From positions 29,246,899-29,310,898 of the forward strand of contig JAFMSR010000008.1 in assembly GCA_022818135.1 (NCBI GenBank): 64,000 bases of DNA, written 5' to 3'. This DNA is from Saxidomus purpurata. Lineage: Eukaryota > Mollusca > Bivalvia > Venerida > Veneridae. Each line of letters starts with the position of its first letter. Within the stretch, counting starts at the first letter, position 1. The notes under the pieces were generated by a model. The model was not told where the DNA came from and searched no databases. It worked only from the letters and a program-made list of their open reading frames with translations. Position numbers and translations under genes: made by a program. Shown piece by piece: positions 1-11,964 of the stretch.

Positions 1-66
1 TACAAATGTGCATGTGGGGTAATGGTTACAGCCTCACACAATCCTAAAGAGGACAATGGATACAAA
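1..66 (+). CDS. PGM2: PGM2 exon a (truncated by window edge), catalytic serine
   Basis: The reading frame starts at base 1. The exon carries [16 protein letters not shown], with the phospho-acceptor serine codon at 34-36. It ends in phase 0 at AAA|gtaagg. Its 5' boundary lies outside the window. Confidence 0.95.
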
Positions 67-3000
67 GTAAGGAAAACTTACACAACTTGTATTTATTCTT
101 TTCTTACACAGGTACCTGCCTGCTCTTGCATAATCAAGGAGTTCAGTACTAGTTAATGTATAGTTTTAGTCATTTTCCAGAACTTGTTAATAGTTAATAT
201 ATAATACCAAGAAATTTATCGTAAACAGGTTTGTGACACTTTCAAGAGTTACTCAGAAATAAATATTTAGAACTTTATTATGTTATGACATATTTATCTT
301 GCTTATTTTGCAGGTTTACTGGTCAAATGGAGCGCAAGTAAGTTTCTTCTCTTACGATTAACATTCATCATTAATTTAACAGATGATGTAGATGTAATAG
401 AGACTTTAATTTTAACTGTCTTAAGAATATTTACTTAGTTATAGACTAGCTACTACGTACAGAGCTCCAAAAACCAGTTCCTACCAGAGTGGGGTGTTTT
501 TTTTTTTTTTAAAAAAAAATTTTTTGGGTTTTGATGGGCAGTTATAAGCCATTAATGACATAGGCCTAAGTTGTTAGTATCAGAATGACAAACCTGATCA
601 GCCATAAAAAACACTTAAAAGCAAGCATATTGTTTGGAACCTAACATGACCAGAAATCAAAAAGGGCGTAAGGAGTGCAACAAGCCTTTGCTTTTACATC
701 TTTCTTTGCTCATTTTGACGTCATTTTAAAATTAGACATTTTAAATTTCGAGATATTTTTGCTTGCTTGCTGGCTGATGTGAGTTTATAAATTGCCAAAT
801 TTACAGAATATACAATGCTTGGTCTTATTCTTTGACTGAAAAAGAAATCAAGCCATGTTACAATTTTAGTTTAATCACATACCTATTATAATGTGACCAT
901 TTCCAGCTTCAGGTTTATATCTGATCATTCTTGCAATTTGTGAAAATACCAGATATATATCGAATATATTACAATATCCGTTACAGATAATTACTCCAGT
1001 CGATAAAGGAATTTCCAAATGTATAAATGAGAATCTAGAGCCATGGTCTGACTCCTGGGACGTAGACTATACAGAAACCTGCCCGCTGAGGGTCGATCCA
1101 TTTGACGACATATTTGCTAAATATCAGGAAGATGTTAAAAAGTTATGCTATTACAAGTAAGTACAATAATCGCCCTAATGCACATAACCCATTTTCCTAA
1201 ATTTTGAATACAAACTTGTCCATATTTTATGGCAGAAAGTACGCTGTTCATAGGGGTTCGTCAGTGAAATTTACAGATTTTTAAGAGTCTCCACTGACAG
1301 GCATTGCAATCGGGTTCTACATTGATTTGAAGATCAATCTCTGACTACATGATTGTACATATATCTGACGGAAAGATTTGATTCAAACTTTTTTAGATGG
1401 GCAACCTTTTTGTGAAGATGACCAAAATGGAAGACATGTTGGGTGTGACAACTTAACCAGAATACTTGCCTTTGGTATTTTGTCAGATATGGTAAGACAG
1501 GGGTCATTTGTGTCATACAGACAAAAGTCAAGTTGGGAATGAAGATTTGTACCTGTGAATTCAGTATCTTATTTTAAAGACTGTATTTATATATACATGT
1601 AGTTGTATATTGCAGAGATGACAATGTGAAGGCACCTGTAAAGTTCACGTACACAGCCATGCATGGTGTAGGTTACCCTTTCACTGATAAATCTGTACAA
1701 CAGTTTGGTTTTCCTCCTGTTATACCAGTACCAGAACAGGTAAAATATTTTCTGTATTATTAAAATTGTCATCTTACCTCACAAAGTTTATAGTTATAAG
1801 GCAGACCAGCTAGTTTAATTAGGTTCTCGTATAAGACATGTCAAAGGTTTAGAAAAAAAGTATTTCATGATTGTAATTATTCCTTCCGTGTTCACTTGCA
1901 TACTAGCTTTTAACTTGTCACATTTTATTGAAAATTAACAAACCTATCACTAACAAAGGTGATAGAATAGGGAGATTCCTGAAAATGGTAAAAAAAAATT
2001 TAAACTTGCAAAAATAGAGTTCAGATTCAATTGGCAAAAAATTTCAATACAGGCTGTGAAATATTTGCTGTGCTGAAAATTGCTACCTATTTTAGAGACC
2101 CTCACCATGATTCTTTAGTTGTGTTATACTAGTAATTAATTGAATGTTTTTTGTAGGTAGAAGCAGATCCTGACTTCCCTACAGTGAAATATCCCAATCC
2201 AGAGGAAGGCAAAGGAGCTTTGGTAATTATGCTGTCAGTTATTTTCTTAGTTTCCAGTTTGTGGATTTCCATCTGTAGCATCGCATATGTATGCATATTT
2301 CAGAATATTTTAAGAGAAATCAGTACAAACCTATCCTGTGGTCCTAATTAAGAATTCATATTTTTCTCTTCAATAAATTCTATGATAACTTGTATTTTAT
2401 ATGATTTTGCATGTGATAGAAATTTGCAATTGTCAATAATTTTACTGCCAGCTATGATGAGTTTGTAAATTTTTGTATCTAATGAAATACATCGTTTAAT
2501 TCATGTATCTCGATAGTGACCTTGACTTTGATCTTTAAAATAAGTAGAAAATGAATAACATGATCAAGCCAAGATAGTATAAATTTTGAGCAGAAGAAGG
2601 GAAATAACTAGAAAAAGAAGGAAACAATGGTGTGTATGTATATATAGAAGTCATCATGTTTGGATAAGATTTAGTGGTCCGTTCAGAAGTGATGTTATTA
2701 TATTTCATTGACTTGCAGAAAATTTCTTCAGGCCAGTGATGTGTATTGTTACAAAAAAATGTTGGAAATTGTAGCAAGATTTAGTAAAGACATTGTTGCT
2801 ACAGTGTCAAAATTTGTGATTTCTACTCTCGTCCTAGATTTCAGCACAATATTTGTACTAAGCATATAATACATAGAATGGTTTTCAGGTACTATCTATG
2901 AGAACTGCTGACAGTTCGGGAAGTACTGTGATACTTGCAAATGATCCAGATGCCGACAGGCTGGCTCTTGCTGAAACCGACGGGTAAAAAATGGATATTT

Positions 3001-6000
3001 TTTACTTTCCCTTTGATGTACATTTGTATTCATCTCTTGTAATATTTAAGAGAGAGATATCAGTATGGTGATTAGCACCATTAGCTTGCTAGATTTTTTA
3101 ACAGGCTTGTATGTCTTCCAATTTGGAAAGTACAGTTTATTGTTCATAGCGAATGACTGAATGTGATGACTTATTTTTTGCTATTTTCCGGAATTTCCCA
3201 CTTCGCTAATTTAGAAATCGTGCAAAAGATTCATTTCGCATAGATTTACTATTATTGGAGAATTCTCTTTATACGAATTTAAAATTTGTGAACAAGTCTG
3301 TCTGCACACAAGTCTGGTAATTTTCGCATTACTCGCTTTGCAATAGTGAACAGGGAAGATTATGATCAAATTGCATGTATTATCATTTTACATAGTACAT
3401 TATTTGTATGAATCATTGACAGTATAGGCCCAATGTAAAGTCTTTGCAGATCTTTATGAAAGTTTTTCTGATTTGTAGCTATTTATTTGCATTTTCAGAA
3501 AAGAGTGGACGATATTTACTGGCAATGAGATAGGTGCATTGTTAGGCTGGTGGTCCTGGTTTGCTTTCAGACAGAAACATGCTGATATACCAGGTATTTG
3601 AAATGTTAAGTTTTGTCTGACCTGTGTGAAGCCGCCAGCCAAGGGAGACAAGTGCTCCCATAAAACAGGTGGTCTGCCTGAATTAGGAGAATGTATTTTA
3701 AATACAGAGGATGGGAGTTTACTACAGGTCTTTTCAAGGAACAATAGTTAGGTTTACTGCCAGCTTACACGTAACTTAAGTATTGAAAGCAGTTGAAACA
3801 GGTATGAAACCCCAAGAAAGAAAAAATAACTGTTACGCTACAACAGTATTAGCAACCTATGACAGGGTGGCTGCATTAGGGTGACCAATTGCAGAGGTTC
3901 AGCTGTTATGTCGGTTGCTGTTTGTTCACGGTACCCTCTAAATTTCTTAAACAGACTTGTCCATCTTTTAATTTGGACATTACCATTAGTTGTTCAAAGA
4001 TGTGCTCCATAGAAACTTACTGAAATAGTTAACAGCGCAGATCATTATACAACTGGATGGATGTGTAGACTGATCATGATCTGCACTGATTGCAAATTAT
4101 AGAATCTTTTGCTGCTAGCAGTTTAAGAGATAAATATTGTGAAAGTTAATATATAGTTGTAAAACCAAGTTACCACTTTGTGTTTATCAAATCTTCATGC
4201 TTTTTGTCCATAATATGAAGTAATTTTGCGACAGTATAGTTCTGTGCACATAAAATCTTACCAGTTAAAATCAAATATACACATAGGTGATTTATTGCAA
4301 ACGTTTTATTCATTCTAACAATAGATTTGTTAAACAGAAAATTAAATACCTACTTCTTGTGTTATTTCAAAGCTTCATTTATGATAAATCTGCTAATTTA
4401 AAATAGAAATTGTTTCTAAAACATCTGTTGTGTATGAATTGTTTCTAGTCAAGTAGTGTGTACCATTCTTTTCAGCATCAAACTGTTGCATGCTAGCCAG
4501 TACAGTGTCATCCAAGATTCTTCAAACTATAGCTACAAAGGAAGGTTTTAATTTTGAGGTAATATACATTTGTTTATTTGTATCTTTATAAGTGACTATC
4601 CATTACATTATCCTGCACAGCTCAATGAACTGGTGCTCAGTACTAGAACATGGTAACCTATAATCATTTAATCAGAATGAAGGTACATATATCTATTTGA
4701 AAAACCAGCAACTTTACACATAGTATGCATTGTAAGAAAAAAGAGTCAAGGAAGTGTCACTACAGGCTCATCTGGATCCATACTCAGTCTGGTCATTGAT
4801 ACCTAATGCTGGTTTTTGTACCTTGGGCTTATTTTGAACACCCAAACAACTTGTGTGTTTACAATCAATGAAACCTTGACTCTTTGTTGCTTGTTGCTTC
4901 AGACAATTTATTTACAGATCTATTTATTTTGTTCAGGAAACTTTAACAGGATTTAAATGGATGGGCAATAGATCTGATGCCTTGTTGAAAGAAGGGAAGA
5001 CAGTACTGTTTGCGTTTGAAGAAGCTATAGGCTTTATGTGTGGCTCCACAGTGCTGGACAAGGATGGGGTGTCGGCGGCAGCCGTGAGCGCCGAGATGGC
5101 CACCCACATATACAACAGTAACAGTACATTAAAGATGAAATTGGATGATATCTATAAAGAGTAAATAAAATTTACAGTTCTTATAAAATATCTACTGTTC
5201 ACAGCTTGAGTTGCCTTTTAGGTGAAGTGGATACTGTATTTTAATCTCTTGACATCTTTTTGATTGAGGGACACGTGTTTGAGCTCTGGTACTTTATGAG
5301 ACAGAGTCTGAGTAAACAGAAAGAACACTTTTTTGTGGAAATCCTATTTGTGGAATACTTCACCCATCAAATCCATGAAAATTAATGTATGTTATCATTT
5401 AATGTTTTTACAGTATGTTGGTCATAGAAATTACAAAAGATCTCATTGAGTTCGGTCAAAATTAAGTATTCAGTAAACTTGAGTACAAGGATGGTTTCTG
5501 TTCTGTTAGTCTAGGATAAGCATCTCTAATATTCTTCAAACTTCTTCATGACCCATAGATGATCCTAAATATTTGCAACTAAATGTAGTATGAAAGAAAG
5601 TGATATTTGCATAGTATAGAAAAGTATAGAATAGTATAAAATCAGAAGATCCCTTCTACCATGCATGATCACAACTGGAGTCAAAAGATCACCACTAGAG
5701 TAAGATGATCACTACTAAAAGAAGATCTTCAGTGCAGGTTTGACTATGGGATATTTTATTTGTAGGTATGGCTATCATCTCTCCAGTAACTCGTACTTCA
5801 TCTGTCATGAACCTGAAACAATCAGAAGAATGTTTGATGAGCTGAGGAACTACAATAACACAGGAAAGGTAAACACTTTGTCTGGAAATAATTATAGTTA
5901 TTCACTTGTACATATAATATAAGTCAGATAGATAGTTGAATAAAAATGCTTGGATATTCTGGCATATGGAAAATTAGGGGGATGACATCATGATATGGAA

Positions 6001-8599
6001 GGACTGCCTTCATGGTGGAGTGGTAAGAGTCGCTGATTTGAAACCACTGTAATCATTAGATTGAGAGTCATGGGTTCGAGCCCTGCTATATGCCATGTCT
6101 CTTTATGTGAGAAAGTTGGCAGTTTCTTACGGAGGATAGGAGTGTAGTACTGGTTCTTCCAAGGAACAATGGTTAGGTAACTACCCGCCTATATAAATGA
6201 TCAAAGCACGGTCGAAAAGGGCATTAAACTAGTACAACAACAATGACATGGACATTTTTTGTCAAACTATGAAACAAATAAAGGGAGATAATCAGAGAAG
6301 TCAGGGTAAGAATTTTACAACTTTCAAGTGTGAGGGGAGTAAGAACAAGGGAAATAATTTCGCCTATACCCTGTAGTTCTTTGACTTCTTAAGTAACGTA
6401 ATATAGTTTCAGTTACATAATGGTCATCGTCTCCAATAGTTACCTCACTTTATAAAGTACACTCGCAATTGGTTAATCATTGCAGGAGTGGTGTGTATGT
6501 TTCATAAAAGTTTTATATATAATTCCAGCATCCAGACAGCTGTGGGCCATACAAAATCAAATATGTTCGAGATCTCACCACAGGATTTGACAACAGCAAC
6601 CCTGATAATAAACCTGTATGTAAAAAAATAATGGACACTTCTGTGATTTTGTAGTTTTCCTTCAGTACTTAATTGATATATGCATATTTTTTGGTCAAAA
6701 TAAGCTCTAAGTTACTTGTCATAAGTGTTAAAATTATGCTTCGAAAAAGTACTGGATTTTATCTCCACTTTTTATAAGGTTAAGAGTGTCTATTTACTGT
6801 ATAATATATTAGCCAAATACATCTACAGTTAACCATCAACAGTAATTTCTGTCTTGACACTGAACTTTGTGTACTTTGAATTTTATTTTTCAATGCCTTA
6901 CCTACAGTGTCTTGTGGCAGAGTTCCAGCCCACCTAGGTGTGAAGGAAAGCAGTCTTAACAACTCTGTACCAGTGTTCAATTACACTTATCAGTAATATT
7001 TTACCTTTGAAATTTACCACTCGCTGTCCTTGGACTTTGGCTCAGATCAAAGTATACTGTCTATTTTTAAACCTTTAGCTACAAAATCTTTTCCCTAGAA
7101 AGCATGTAAACTGAAACAAGCTGTTCATTTCCAGACGCTGCCAGTAAGTAAGTCTAGTCAGATGATTACCTTCACCTTTGAGAATGGTTGTGTTGCGACA
7201 TTACGTACCAGTGGCACCGAGCCTAAAATCAAATACTACACAGAACATAAACCTGATCCTAGTCAGGGGTGAGTTATTTACATTACTGCCTTTTACCACT
7301 GGTGTTATGCATTTTAATTTAGTTTATTGTGTTCAACCGACTTTTTATACCCTCCAAACACAAAGAATAAGCGGGGTATACTGGATTTAGCTTGTCCGTC
7401 TGTCTGTCCGTCCGTCTGTCTGTGCCCAGTAGACATTAGGGGGTTAGGGTTTGAGTACAACTTAGAATTATGAAGTTGTTTCAGTTCATTCCATCATTAA
7501 GGGGTTAAAAATAGTATTGTGGGGTTTAAAAATTGTATAGTGGGGTTAAAAAAGATCAAAAAAAGATCAAAGGGATAACCTCGCAATGTCCGTCTCGTGA
7601 GTACGTCCGTAGACAGAATCTTGTGGACACTAAATCTCCAAAACCCCTGGTCAGAATTTAATGATACTTCACAGAAGTGATTAGTACAATGCCTAGTTGT
7701 GCATGGTCCATGTTTCGGGTCTCTAGGTCAAAGGTCAAAGTCGCGGGCCCGAGACAGTAAAATCTTTTGTGCTCTTATTCTCTAAAACCCCTGGTCAGAA
7801 TTTAATCATACTTCACAGAAGCCTTAAGTTGGGCAGGTCCAATAATAAAAGCATCAAATATTACATAAATTTTATATACTGTGTCAGTGGGGTGTTCCGG
7901 GGGTATTCATCACCTTCATTGATAGTTTTAGTATAAAGGTGTTCAGTATATTTATTGAATGGTGTTCATGAAAGTACAGTATATAAAAATGGTGTTTCCC
8001 TATGTCTGTTTTCCATCATCTGTGCTGAATAGAATTTCAGTTTGTCTAGTAACTAGATTACATTTACGAGAAAAGGAAAATACTGTATATTCATTTTATT
8101 TTAGAACAAACTCTATGTGGAAATCAAATTGACTTCTATACAAGTACATGTAATCAGTATCTTTGCCCCCATAAAACAATGTTTAGTAAATCAAGACCTT
8201 TTTTCATTGTATTACTTGAAGTTAAGATCTTTGTTTACTTAACACTGGTGGTGACAGATGGTTATGTCTTAAATTTGACCAGTGTAGACCATGATCATCT
8301 GACATGTGTAGGTATACATGTATTAAGGACTATACCTTTCATTGTTGAGTTGGCAATCTTTCAAAGAATGGCAAGTAGCATCAAAATTGATAGATTGGAA
8401 AGTCCATAGTAAAATTGAAGTACATCATAGGCATTAATTCAGACATTACATACATATTAATTTTTGAGGAATTTTTCACTCATGTATTTTCAGGCTAGAT
8501 CGTGAAGGTGCCCAGAAGGAGTTAGATGACATGGTTGAATGCATCAAGAAATACTTCTTCCAGCCAGAAAAATTCAAGCTTATAGCACGATCATCATAG
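1..8599 (+). CDS. PGM2: Phosphoglucomutase-2 / phosphopentomutase (PGM2 type), 3' part of gene, 13 exons
   Basis: Cytosolic alpha-D-phosphohexomutase family enzyme, expected to interconvert ribose-1-P/ribose-5-P and glucose-1-P/glucose-6-P. Exons: 1-66, 314-337, 987-1156, 1616-1739, 2157-2222, 2889-2983, 3499-3593, 4476-4558, 4937-5160, 5766-5868, 6529-6615, 7135-7268, 8494-8599. They sum to 1377 nt (458 codons plus TAG), and every junction is GT-AG and in phase. Visible family motifs, in fragment numbering: TASHNPK with the phosphorylated serine at 12; metal loop NDPDADR at 168-174; GNEIG at 190-194; FEEAIG at 268-273; phosphate-binding RTSGTEPK at 403-410. The C-terminus ends with FFQPEKF, close to vertebrate PGM2. 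Compared with the roughly 610-residue family length, about 150 N-terminal residues lie left of the window. From sequence alone I cannot separate the PGM2 role from that of the glucose-1,6-bisphosphate synthase paralogue PGM2L1; invertebrates usually carry one gene for both. Confidence 0.96.
314..337 (+). CDS. PGM2: PGM2 exon b, 24-nt microexon
   Basis: The microexon encodes VYWSNGAQ, the expected continuation of GYK. The acceptor is ttttgcag and the donor gtaag. Both sides are phase 0, so skipping it would delete eight residues without a frameshift. Confidence 0.93.
497..525. repeat. Homopolymer block T14-A9-T6 in a PGM2 intron
   Basis: A run of 14 T, then 9 A, then 6 T, flanked by short G runs. 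It may be real low-complexity sequence or homopolymer error like the block near 35.1-35.4 kb. Confidence 0.6.
987..1156 (+). CDS. PGM2: PGM2 exon c
   Basis: Starts [10 protein letters not shown] after the acceptor ccgttacag and ends LCYYK at donor gtaagt (phase 2). It matches the linker region of PGM2 that follows the catalytic loop. Confidence 0.93.
1616..1739 (+). CDS. PGM2: PGM2 exon d
   Basis: Encodes [20 protein letters not shown] onward to VPVPEQ. The acceptor is atattgcag and the donor is CAG|gtaaaa, leaving in phase 0. The MHGVG motif is typical of the family. Confidence 0.94.
2157..2222 (+). CDS. PGM2: PGM2 exon e
   Basis: Encodes [20 protein letters not shown] plus AL, a hallmark PGM2 segment. 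Acceptor ttttttgtag, donor gtaatt, phase 0 on both sides. Confidence 0.95.
2889..2983 (+). CDS. PGM2: PGM2 exon f, metal-binding loop
   Basis: Contains [18 protein letters not shown]. The three aspartates of DPDAD bind the catalytic Mg2+. Acceptor ggttttcag, donor gtaaaa, exit phase 2. Confidence 0.96.
3499..3593 (+). CDS. PGM2: PGM2 exon g, sugar-binding region
   Basis: Encodes [20 protein letters not shown] and then [11 protein letters not shown]. Acceptor cattttcag, donor gtattt, exit phase 1. Confidence 0.95.
3703..3810 (+). repeat. Fragment of a tRNA-derived SINE body (PGM2 intron)
   Basis: The stretch ggatgggagtttactacagg plus aaggaacaatagttaggt parallels 6140-6180 of the fuller SINE copy. 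Only the tRNA-unrelated part is recognisable here. Confidence 0.4.
3955..4150 (+). repeat. Dispersed palindrome-bearing element, copy 1
   Basis: Contains tgatcatgatctgcactg and upstream text (attttaatttggacattacc, tgtgctc, cttactgaaatag) that recurs, in the opposite orientation, around 22765-22900 and 39184-39310. The palindromic core GCAGATCATGATCTGC is also the core of the 42-bp satellite at 17.5-18.3 kb. Confidence 0.55.
4476..4558 (+). CDS. PGM2: PGM2 exon h
   Basis: Encodes [20 protein letters not shown] and then EGFNFE, matching the STVSSKIL motif of PGM2. Acceptor tcttttcag, donor gtaata, exit phase 0. Confidence 0.95.
4937..5160 (+). CDS. PGM2: PGM2 exon i, sugar-specificity loop
   Basis: The largest exon. 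It begins [12 protein letters not shown], contains [15 protein letters not shown] and [13 protein letters not shown], and ends in phase 2 at gtaaat. The FEEAIG loop contacts the sugar hydroxyls in this family. Confidence 0.96.
5766..5868 (+). CDS. PGM2: PGM2 exon j
   Basis: Encodes [20 protein letters not shown] through LRNYNNTGK. Acceptor atttgtag, donor gtaaac, exit phase 0. Confidence 0.95.
6003..6245 (+). repeat. tRNA-derived SINE in PGM2 intron
   Basis: The head has a Pol III A-box-like tggagtggtaagag and a B box gggttcgagccctgc with tRNA-like spacing. A tRNA-unrelated body follows (tctttatgtgagaaagttgg, ggaacaatggttaggtaact) with a CAA-rich tail. Related copies on the - strand lie at 19108-19332 and 36594-36720. 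Confidence 0.75.
6529..6615 (+). CDS. PGM2: PGM2 exon k
   Basis: Encodes [20 protein letters not shown] and then DNSNPDNKP. Acceptor aattccag, donor gtatgt, phase 0 on both sides. The VRDLTTG motif matches PGM2. Confidence 0.94.
7135..7268 (+). CDS. PGM2: PGM2 exon l, phosphate-binding loop
   Basis: Encodes [20 protein letters not shown] and then [17 protein letters not shown] is the C-terminal phosphate-binding loop. Acceptor tttccag, donor gtgagt, exit phase 2. Confidence 0.96.
7346..7890 (+). mobile_element. Satellite-bearing non-autonomous element in last PGM2 intron
   Basis: Starts with a hairpin (tataccctcc ... gcggggtata), then a (GTCC/GTCT)n microsatellite at about 7393-7421. Two diverged copies of a repeat follow, with 'aaaacccctggtcagaattt' at about 7640 and 7785. 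This architecture resembles the pearl-type elements described in bivalves; the family name is inference. Confidence 0.55.
8494..8599 (+). CDS. PGM2: PGM2 last coding exon with stop
   Basis: Encodes [20 protein letters not shown] and then [14 protein letters not shown], followed by TAG at 8597-8599. Acceptor tattttcag. Confidence 0.95.
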
Positions 8600-8611
8600 A
8601 GCTTTTCTCAG

Positions 8612-8710
8612 TGGGTGGAAAAGTGCTTGTTTTCTTCGTGGGTGGAAAAGTGCTTGTTTTCTTCGTGGGTTGAAAAGTGTTTGTTTTCTTTGTGGGTCGA
8701 AAAGTACTTG
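8612..8710 (+). repeat. 27-bp tandem repeat in PGM2 3' UTR
   Basis: About 3.7 copies of a 27-bp unit, gtgggtggaaaagtgcttgt plus tttcttc, beginning 13 nt after the PGM2 stop codon. The first two copies are identical; later ones carry one to three changes. Confidence 0.85.
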
Positions 8711-9224
8711 TTACTTTTGTCTTGATAATTTTCTTGCTTTTTCTATGTCTGAAGTAAGAGCTTTACATACCTTTTCTTCAGTTTGATTTTATTATACTAA
8801 AGAGTTGCTTTAAATTATGAAAGGAAAATTAGTTGATCTTTTTGTCCATTTTTTGGGGGTGATAGTAAAAGACTTGTTTTATAATGTAAAGAGAAATTTG
8901 ATACAGGTTTTCTTTTATATCATTCATTTTAAAACTGTTCTGGAGATTTGTTTTAAATTAAGAAATAATGACCACCTTCATATCCTGCACATGTATTCTT
9001 TTTTTAAATTTCCTTCAAAAACCTTTTAGACAAATATTTAACGTTGTTTTACATTATATTATAAAACTGCATTTAACTCTGAGTAATAGAGATTTATAAT
9101 ACAGTATAGGTTGATAATTCAGTTTATTTTCAGAAGCATTTGTTCACTCCATTGGGTTTCTGACTCACCACTTACTACTTGAATTAAACATGTTGTCATA
9201 TTTGCAGCTATTTATGGTGAAATA

Positions 9225-10560
9225 TTTATACCCCCAAAACGAAGTTTAGGGGGTATATAGGAGTCACCCGGTGGTTGGTCGGTCGGTCGGTGGCGGTCAG
9301 GGGGGGCGGTCTGTTGCATTTTCCTTGTCCGGGGATAACTTGAAAACTACAAGTTGGAATTCAATACAACTTCATACAATGATCAAGCACATTGAGAGGA
9401 AGTGCAGTGCACAAGAACTATAACTCCATCTTGACTAATTACAGAGTTATTGCCCTTTGTTACTTTTCCTTGTCCGGAGCATAACTTGAAAACTACTGGT
9501 TGGAATTCAATACAACTTCATACAATGGTCAAGCACATTGAGAGGAAGTGCAGTGCACAAGAACTATAACTCCATCTTGTCTAATTACAGAGTTATTGCC
9601 CTTTGTTACTTTTCCTTGTCCGGAGCATAACTTGAAAACTACTGGTTGGAATTCAATACAACTTCATACAATGGTCAAGCACATTGAGAGGAAGTGCAGT
9701 GCAGAAGAACCATAACTCCATCTTGACCAATTACAGAGTTATTGCCCTTTGTTGCTTTTCCTTGTCCGGAGCATAACTTGAAAACTACTGGTTGGAATTC
9801 AATACAACTTCATACAATGATCAAGCACATTGAGAGGAAGTGCAGTGCACAAGAACTATAACTCCATCTTGACTAATTACAGAGTAATTGCCCTTTGTTA
9901 GTTTTCCTTGTCCGGGCATTACTTGAAAACTACTGGTTGGAATTCAATACAACTTCATACAATGGTCAAGCACATTGAGAGGAAGTGCAGTGCACAAGAA
10001 CTATAACTCCATCTTGAATAATTACAGAGTTATTGCCCTTTGTTACTTTTCCTTGTCCGGAGCATAACTTGAAAACTACTGGTTGGAATTCAATACAACT
10101 TCATACAATGATCAAGCACATTGAGAGGAAGTGCAGTGCACAAGAACTATAACTCCATCTTGAATAATTACAGAGTTATTGCCCTTTGTTAGTTTTCCTT
10201 GTCCGGGGCATAACTTGAAAACTACTGGTTGGAATTCAATACAATTTCATACATAATGAAGCACAATGAGAGGAAGTGCAGTGTACAAGAACCATAACTC
10301 TATCTTGACTCATTTCAGAGTTATTGCCCTTTATTACTTTTACTTGTCCGGAGCATTAGTCGAAAACTATTGGTTGGAATTCAGTACAACTTCATACAAT
10401 GGTCAAGCACAATGAGAGGAAGTGCAGTGTACAAGAACCATAACTCTATCTTGACAAATTACAGAGTTATTGCCAAGAACAATATCTCTTTTTAGTTTGT
10501 TTGCAAGGTATTCTGTTACTACGAACTTTCTCAGTTTATAAAGCAGTCTTTTGGGGGTAT
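9225..10560. mobile_element. Satellite-bearing element with eight ~146-bp units
   Basis: The left end is a hairpin, tacccccaaaacgaagttta then gggggta, followed by a (GGTC)n microsatellite at 9273-9291. Eight head-to-tail units start at 9319, 9464, 9610, 9756, 9902, 10047, 10193 and 10338 (spacing 145-146). Each contains ccttgtccgg, aacttgaaaactactggttg and ttacagagttattgcc. It lies downstream of PGM2. Right boundary 'tttgggggtatta' at about 10548-10560 is tentative. Confidence 0.8.
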
Positions 10561-11595
10561 TAATCACATTTAGTGATAGCTCTAGTTTTAAATGTTTGAG
10601 GTATGAATGTTTACAGTGGACAAGATATTTTTTGTTCATATATACATGTAAGTTCAAATATAAAAGTGTTTTCTTGATGTTATTTATCCAATTTTCAGCA
10701 TTATTTCAACATGTTGTTTTTATAATAACTGTCATCATTGACTATGTTACCAGTAATGTTCATTTCAACAAAAAATCTGTGATCAGTTAATGTTCTTACT
10801 CAATGTTGTTACTGATAGCAGCTGTTACTAAATCTATATTTGGCTGTTTTGATTGCCAAGGCATGGGCCATGTGTATTGAAAATAGGCTGGAGTAATCGA
10901 TACTACTTCAAAGTGAGCAAATGCGTTGCCTCAACACAAAGTTCTGCATAATTAGGTTGGCAGTGCTGGTGATTTCATTGGTCAGTGTCCAAACACTAGG
11001 TTTCAATTTGCTCATGACAGAAATCAATGCATCTATTTATTTGTACTTGTTTTCATACATAAACTGATAATTGCTTGATTCACGAGGTCAGTGGTCAAGA
11101 TGGATATCTTGTGTGGATGTGATGTTTAGGGATGGGGGAACCTGTTGTCCTTATCAAGTTCAAGCTGATGTTCACAAAAACCATGTGATACAAATACAAT
11201 ACCCTTTGTTTATATTAATTATACTAAGTAAGATTAATACCATATTCCAAATCAAGTTGTACATAATACTTCAGCTGAAAATGTCCATTCCATCAAATTT
11301 TATAGTTTTGTTAAAAACAACTTATTTATTACTACAGGCGTATTTGCTGTGTGCTGTTGGGTGTTTTTAACTTACGATTGACATAAAAGTTGATTAAAGT
11401 TTTCTGAAGGCAGCTTATTTTTGTTTCCACATTGGAATAAAGAATCACTTACCTCAAAGAATGTATATATAATGACAGGCTTGAAAGCTTGTGAGGTGCG
11501 GTGATCATTCAGGATAATGTGACAATGTCACAACAATGTCACAGCAATGTCACAACAGACTAATCCATTATTATTGTGTAAATTCATTGGATAAA
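10561..11595. other. Unique AT-rich stretch downstream of PGM2
   Basis: No exon-like coding signal. There is a short (caatgtcacaa) repetition at about 11520-11552 and an AATAAA at about 11435. It could be PGM2 3' UTR or flank. Confidence 0.4.
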
Positions 11596-11599
11596 TTAA

Positions 11600-11960
11600 A
11601 GCTGCTCGTTCTCAGATTTTGGTGACAAAATGAACTTCCCCAGACTCTCTGAAAATAACATATTTTAGAATGTTAGTCATATAAAAAGGAGTATAAATTC
11701 CTGTTGAGTATATCTGTGTATTTAAAATTAAATGCTTCCAAATAATAAAGTGTTAAACAGGCTTTTGAAATTCCAATATAACCATATAGTGTAGTGGTGC
11801 CTTTAATCCAAACCCTATCAAACATTCAATGGAATTTTGCAAATTGCTACCTAGATTTTTACTTTCTGAAATTCAATGGTTTTTTTTCATTTACTTTTAC
11901 ATTTTATACTTGAATATATTTTGCAGAATTTTTTTTCACCTGAAATATGAGCGAGCAGCT
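11600..11960. mobile_element. MITE with TTAA target-site duplication
   Basis: Inverted ends: agctgctcgttctcagattt on the left; the right end reads, on the other strand, agctgctcgctcatatttca. TTAA lies immediately outside both ends (11596-11599 and 11961-11964). There is no coding capacity. TTAA duplication is typical of piggyBac- and Kolobok-type elements. Confidence 0.75.
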
Positions 11961-11964
11961 TTAA

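Noticed and set aside
1..8599. Assignment as PGM1
   Set aside because: Segments such as [21 protein letters not shown] and the C-terminal FFQPEKF follow the PGM2/PGM2L1 branch, not PGM1.
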